A DNA stretch of 64,000 nucleotides from NCBI GenBank assembly GCA_034669965.1, contig JAXMOK010000004.1:156517-220516 (forward strand), written 5' to 3'. Of the stretch, positions 60,992 through 64,000 are shown piece after piece. The notes under the pieces are model-generated. The model was given only the letters and a program-made list of their open reading frames with translations, did not search any database and was not told the DNA's origin. Both the position numbers and the translations under genes were made by a program. The DNA is from HXMU1420-13 sp034669965. GTDB lineage: Bacteria; Bacteroidota; Rhodothermia; Balneolales; Balneolaceae. The first letter of the stretch is position 1. Each line of letters starts with the position of its first letter.

Positions 60992-61639
60992 TTGCTCGAA
61001 AATCGCCGATTTGTGCGCCCGCGTCAAAAACTGGTAGATCAACTGCGGGAGAAGGGAATACAGGACGAACGAGTGCTGATGGCGATTGGAAAAATACCAC
61101 GTCATACACTCATCGACTCGGGCTTACACAACAAAGCCTATCAGGATACAGCGCTTCCAATAGGCATGGGGCAAACCATTTCGCAGCCGTATACGGTAGC
61201 CCGACAAACCGAATTGCTAGAGATAAAAAAAGGGGATAAGATTTTAGAAATTGGAACCGGTTCGAGTTACCAATGCATGGTGTTGTGCGAGATGGGGGGC
61301 AATGTGTATAGCGTTGAGCGCCATAACGAATTGTATCATCGGGCAAAAAAGCATCTGCAAACACATGGCTACCGCGCGATGCTTAAAGCCGGCGATGGAA
61401 CATTGGGCTGGAGTACCTATGCCCCGTATGATGGAATCGTTGTTACAGCCGGGGCACCGGTAGTACCACAAGATTTAATTGCCCAGCTTAATATTGGCGG
61501 AAAATTAGTGATTCCCGTTGGCGATGAGAAAAAACAAGTGATGTTGCGGATTATCCGAATATCGGAGACCGAGTATCAACAAGAAGAACTGGATAATTTT
61601 AAATTTGTGCCGCTAATCGGCGAAAAGGGATGGAAGTAG
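60992..61639 (+). CDS. pcm: Protein-L-isoaspartate O-methyltransferase
   Basis: 215 codons from a TTG at 60992. 'PLPIGMGQTISQPYTVA' is reduced here to 'ALPIGMGQTISQPYTVA', the substrate loop of PCMT, followed by SAM-binding 'ILEIGTGSSYQ' and 'GDGTLGW', with 'VVTAGAPVVP'. It repairs isoaspartyl residues in aged proteins. Start is uncertain as all candidates are non-ATG. It overlaps the DUF368 gene by 10 bp. Confidence 0.92.
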   Translation: MLENRRFVRPRQKLVDQLREKGIQDERVLMAIGKIPRHTLIDSGLHNKAYQDTALPIGMGQTISQPYTVARQTELLEIKKGDKILEIGTGSSYQCMVLCEMGGNVYSVERHNELYHRAKKHLQTHGYRAMLKAGDGTLGWSTYAPYDGIVVTAGAPVVPQDLIAQLNIGGKLVIPVGDEKKQVMLRIIRISETEYQQEELDNFKFVPLIGEKGWK

Positions 61640-62751
61640 AAAACCAGCAAAAAGCGAAGAAAAACGCAGACAAAACCACATTAAAAGAAGCGCCAATTTT
61701 AACCATTAAAGGATTTTTAATGGGCTCTGCGGATATCGTCCCTGGCGTGAGTGGCGGAACCATGGCGTTAATTTTAGATATCTACGAGCGATTGCTGAAT
61801 GCCATTAAAAGTGTAGATATTCAGTTTATTAAAAATCTATTCAGTTTTAAACTCAAAGAAGCTTTCAGTGGCTTGCACTGGCTGTTTTTGGTGACATTAT
61901 TCACCGGAATTTTAAGTGCCGCCGTGTTCTTTACCAAAGTGGTACCTCTGCAAATTTACATGTTCACTCATCCCGAAATCGTGTATGGTTTGTTTTTTGG
62001 GTTGATTGTAGGCTCTATATACATCCTCATCAAAGAGCAAAGCCAATTCAGATGGCAAGAAGGGATGTTTTTGGTACTTGGTTTAGGTATCGGTTTATGG
62101 ATCGTAAGTTTGGTGCCTACAGATACTCCTGATCATCCGGCCTTTGTGTTTTTAACCGGTATGATTTCGATTAGCGCTATGATATTGCCCGGTATATCGG
62201 GTTCGTATTTGCTGCTCATAATGCGTAAGTACGAATACATTCTTTACAACATCAGCCTTATTTGGGGAAGTGATCCGTTAACGGGGATCATCAACATAGC
62301 GCCATTTACTTTGGGAACCTTAGTTGGGATTGCTGCTTTTTCACGATTTCTTTCCTGGTTACTTGGAAAATTTCATTCCCAAACGATTGCAGTTCTGATT
62401 GGTTTTATGATTGGTTCATTGTTTGTAATCTGGCCGTATCAACACAGAGATTTTATTGAACAAGTAAGAGAGACAGAAGTGATGGCAATGGATGCACCCA
62501 TTGTGGAGGAGCTTCGAACGAATCCGAATGAAAATTTACCGGAATTTAACCGACTAGGTGAGCAAACTACCGACGGAATTGAGGTGCTTACCATCAAAAA
62601 GAAACTGATAAAAACCGAGCCTTATATTCCAGGAAGTATCGGTTCAAGAGAAGGGGATTCACCCAATGTTTGGGGCGGAATTATGGGTATGATAATAGGG
62701 GTAGTTCTGGTTGGTGGTTTAGATCGACTACGGGAAGTAAAAGTGTCTTAA
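61630..62751 (+). CDS. DUF368-family polyprenyl-phosphate transporter
   Basis: 373 codons, eight or more hydrophobic helices. 'GFLMGSADIVPGVSGGTMALILDIY' (in two segments) in the first helix and 'MILPGISGSYLLLIM' in the middle are the DUF368 duplicated PG.SGG-type motifs. DUF368 members (PopT) recycle undecaprenyl-phosphate across the cytoplasmic membrane. The start is inside the 3' end of pcm, so translation is coupled. The final ~80 residues include a polar insertion ('EVMAMDAPIVEEL...') before the last helix. Confidence 0.9.
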   Translation: MEVENQQKAKKNADKTTLKEAPILTIKGFLMGSADIVPGVSGGTMALILDIYERLLNAIKSVDIQFIKNLFSFKLKEAFSGLHWLFLVTLFTGILSAAVFFTKVVPLQIYMFTHPEIVYGLFFGLIVGSIYILIKEQSQFRWQEGMFLVLGLGIGLWIVSLVPTDTPDHPAFVFLTGMISISAMILPGISGSYLLLIMRKYEYILYNISLIWGSDPLTGIINIAPFTLGTLVGIAAFSRFLSWLLGKFHSQTIAVLIGFMIGSLFVIWPYQHRDFIEQVRETEVMAMDAPIVEELRTNPNENLPEFNRLGEQTTDGIEVLTIKKKLIKTEPYIPGSIGSREGDSPNVWGGIMGMIIGVVLVGGLDRLREVKVS

Positions 62752-62781
62752 ACTTTGTAGAAAAAAGGTTTTTTGCAAAAT

Positions 62782-62798
62782 TCATGAATCCTTCATGA
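62782..62798. promoter_or_regulatory. Palindrome upstream of the universal stress protein gene
   Basis: TCATGAA-TCC-TTCATGA is a perfect 7-3-7 inverted repeat, 52-68 bp ahead of the usp start. It is the size of a dimeric regulator operator. No regulator can be named. Confidence 0.45.
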
Positions 62799-62850
62799 TT
62801 TTTAAACACCTTTAAAGTGAGAGAATACCAACTTTAAGTGGAGGTTTATA

Positions 62851-63840
62851 ATGAAAGTGCAACATATACTTGTACCTACCGATTTTTCAGAACGTTCGAT
62901 TAAGGCGATTCAAGCTGCCGGTAATATGGTTGATTTTTATGGATGTACGGTCGACCTAATACATACCGTTCCTTTGATGAAATACTTCCATGAAAGCATG
63001 GATCCTCTTGGAGTGCCCTTTTCGATTGAAGAGCATTTGTATCCACATTGTTTAGAACGTGCTCATGAACAACTGGAGATGTTAGCCGAGAAGTTCATCA
63101 AAAAAGAGTATCGAGGTAAGATTATTACCAATGTAGAGCGAAAAGCTTCTGAAGCCATAGTTGATCAATCCGCAAAAGAAGACTACGATTTAATTGTGAT
63201 GTCGGCCAAGGGCGAACACGATACACTGCATTTGTTGGGTGGAACTACCGAGAAAGTAATACGGCATAGCCATGTACCGGTACTATCGGTGAATGAGGCG
63301 ATATCTGAGAAGAATATCCACACTATTATGGTACCGATTGATTTCTCAGAAGGTTCGTTCTTTTCTGTAATTCTTGCATTTGAAATTGCTAAAGAATTCG
63401 AAGCAAAAATTGTGCTTTTTAATGTAATCGAATTGTACACAACCGGAAGCGATATGGTGCCGTATGTACCCACTTCAATCGAAGAGGATTCAATTTATGA
63501 AGGATTAATTACAAGGTTGAGCGAGTACTTAGCAGAGCATGATGTTTATAACTTGAGTATTCATCGATCCGGAGTCCCCTATAATGATGTACTAGTATCA
63601 ACTGTGGGCGATCATGTGGTTTCAGTTGATTTGGTATCCAAAATTGTTAAAGGTATTTCTGCTCATCGAGAAATCACCGATTTCGCCAACGATGAATCCG
63701 ATTTAGTGGTGATGAGCACGCATGGACGAACTGGATTAGCTCGTGTATTTATTGGCTCAAATGCTGAGCAGGTTTCGAGACATTTACAGGTGCCACTGCT
63801 AACCGTTCGACCTCAGTATTTGGAAGAACCGGTGGAGTGA
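62851..63840 (+). CDS. Tandem universal stress protein (two Usp domains)
   Basis: 329 codons, with a GGAGG sequence 8 bp ahead of the ATG. Two UspA domains. The first (about 1-145) starts 'ILVPTDFSERSIKA' and has 'MSAKGEHD' in place of the ATP-binding motif; the second (about 150-325) has 'MVPIDFSEGSFFS' and an intact G2xG9xG motif, 'STHGRTGLARVFIGSNAEQV'. So the second domain probably binds ATP and the first may not. Single gene, cytoplasmic; stress survival role inferred from the family. Confidence 0.93.
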   Translation: MKVQHILVPTDFSERSIKAIQAAGNMVDFYGCTVDLIHTVPLMKYFHESMDPLGVPFSIEEHLYPHCLERAHEQLEMLAEKFIKKEYRGKIITNVERKASEAIVDQSAKEDYDLIVMSAKGEHDTLHLLGGTTEKVIRHSHVPVLSVNEAISEKNIHTIMVPIDFSEGSFFSVILAFEIAKEFEAKIVLFNVIELYTTGSDMVPYVPTSIEEDSIYEGLITRLSEYLAEHDVYNLSIHRSGVPYNDVLVSTVGDHVVSVDLVSKIVKGISAHREITDFANDESDLVVMSTHGRTGLARVFIGSNAEQVSRHLQVPLLTVRPQYLEEPVE

Positions 63841-63844
63841 TTTC

Positions 63845-63876
63845 AATTATCAATTAAGAATTCTTCAATTAAGAAT
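63845..63876. repeat. Heptamer tandem repeat (AATTATC/AATTAAG units)
   Basis: Degenerate period-7 units directly after the usp stop. The 18-bp AATTATCAATTAAGAATT is shared exactly with the locus at 6085-6102. Confidence 0.8.
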
Positions 63877-63900
63877 GATCTGTCTGAATTAATCACTTTT

Positions 63901-63990
63901 TGTCATCTCGAACGCAGTGAGAGATCTAAAGAGCTAGCCATTACCTCGATCTTTAGATTTCTCTTTCGCATGCGCTCACTCGAAATGACA
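63901..63990. repeat. Large imperfect palindrome at the right end
   Basis: A left arm beginning TGTCATCTCGAACG (63901-63931) pairs with a right arm at 63951-63990 whose reverse complement begins TGTCATTTCGAG. Both arms end in ATCTAAAG next to a ~20-bp loop. The arms differ by an insertion. This TGTCAT-TCGA palindromic type is widely dispersed between genes in Bacteroidota-like genomes and may terminate the usp transcript. Confidence 0.75.
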
Positions 63991-64000
63991 AATAAAAATC

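Noticed and set aside
1..64000. tRNA or rRNA genes
   Set aside because: No cloverleaf or rRNA-like segment was recognised by eye in the intergenic spaces; a covariance-model scan was not possible.

Overview
This 64 kb window most likely comes from the chromosome of a marine or halophilic member of the Balneolota (formerly within the Bacteroidetes/Rhodothermaeota; Balneola-like). The DNA is moderately AT-rich. One secreted protein ends in a type IX-style C-terminal sorting domain with the 'NYPNPFNPST' signature typical of Balneolota, Rhodothermota and Ignavibacteria. The rest fits a Gram-negative envelope and a free-living aerobic lifestyle: a LolA-like protein, a diheme cytochrome c, 7TMR-DISM hybrid kinases, a long signal peptidase I and a YtxJ-type protein. 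I saw no rRNA, tRNA, IS element, prophage or CRISPR array. Taxonomy is inferred from gene content only.

Layout. 1-6.6 kb: a cytochrome c cut by the window edge, an orphan membrane protein, a hybrid histidine kinase, a COG2509-type flavoprotein and a GNAT acetyltransferase. 6.7-10.3 kb: a three-repeat secreted protein, a homologue of the tRNA-queuosine mannosyltransferase, and a DoxX-like protein. 10.3-11.6 kb: three small minus-strand genes (DUF2132, AHSA1/SRPBCC, DUF1801). 11.7-15.2 kb: an operon of an NRAMP-fold transporter and 5-oxoprolinase PxpA-PxpB-PxpC, followed by a convergent TetR gene. 15.8-21.2 kb: DinB-like protein, sugar porter, dienelactone hydrolase, O-succinylhomoserine sulfhydrylase and an M28 peptidase. 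21.3-26.5 kb: two paralogous 7TMR-DISM hybrid kinases in tandem. 26.5-34.4 kb: a desaturase with a clear terminator, then a compact minus-strand block (TerC, Gfo/Idh/MocA, SMP-30-like, S1/P1 nuclease) fed by a five-gene envelope cluster of unknown function (small Gly/Cys membrane protein, LolA-like, secreted YidD-like, and two PGxG membrane proteins).

34.6-46.9 kb: UPF0173 hydrolase, YtxJ-like protein, XerD, PgpH-type HD phosphodiesterase, a serpin lipoprotein, and his genes in the order hisG-hisD-hisC-(opposite-strand DoxX)-hisB-hisH-hisA. In front of hisG is a previously unlisted 23-codon leader ORF with eight histidines, which implies translational attenuation. hisF, hisI/E and a histidinol-phosphatase are not in the window. 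46.9-55.7 kb: a soluble hybrid kinase with a pseudo-receiver, small proteins, lepA, a secreted protein, lepB, and a fused endonuclease/exonuclease/phosphatase-P4 acid phosphatase. 56-63.8 kb: an orphan lipoprotein flanked by repeats, rlmN, a peroxiredoxin-like protein, a CxxC-motif outer-membrane protein, a ZIP transporter, pcm, a DUF368 lipid-phosphate transporter and a tandem universal stress protein.

The candidates most worth following are the five-gene envelope cluster (31.1-34.4 kb), the His-rich leader peptide (46.77-46.84 kb), the NRAMP-like transporter that lacks metal ligands but is coupled to pxpABC, and a 13-bp motif shared by the tetR upstream region and the dienelactone hydrolase/metZ divergent promoter. 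Dispersed heptamer tandem repeats and hairpin units occur between genes.
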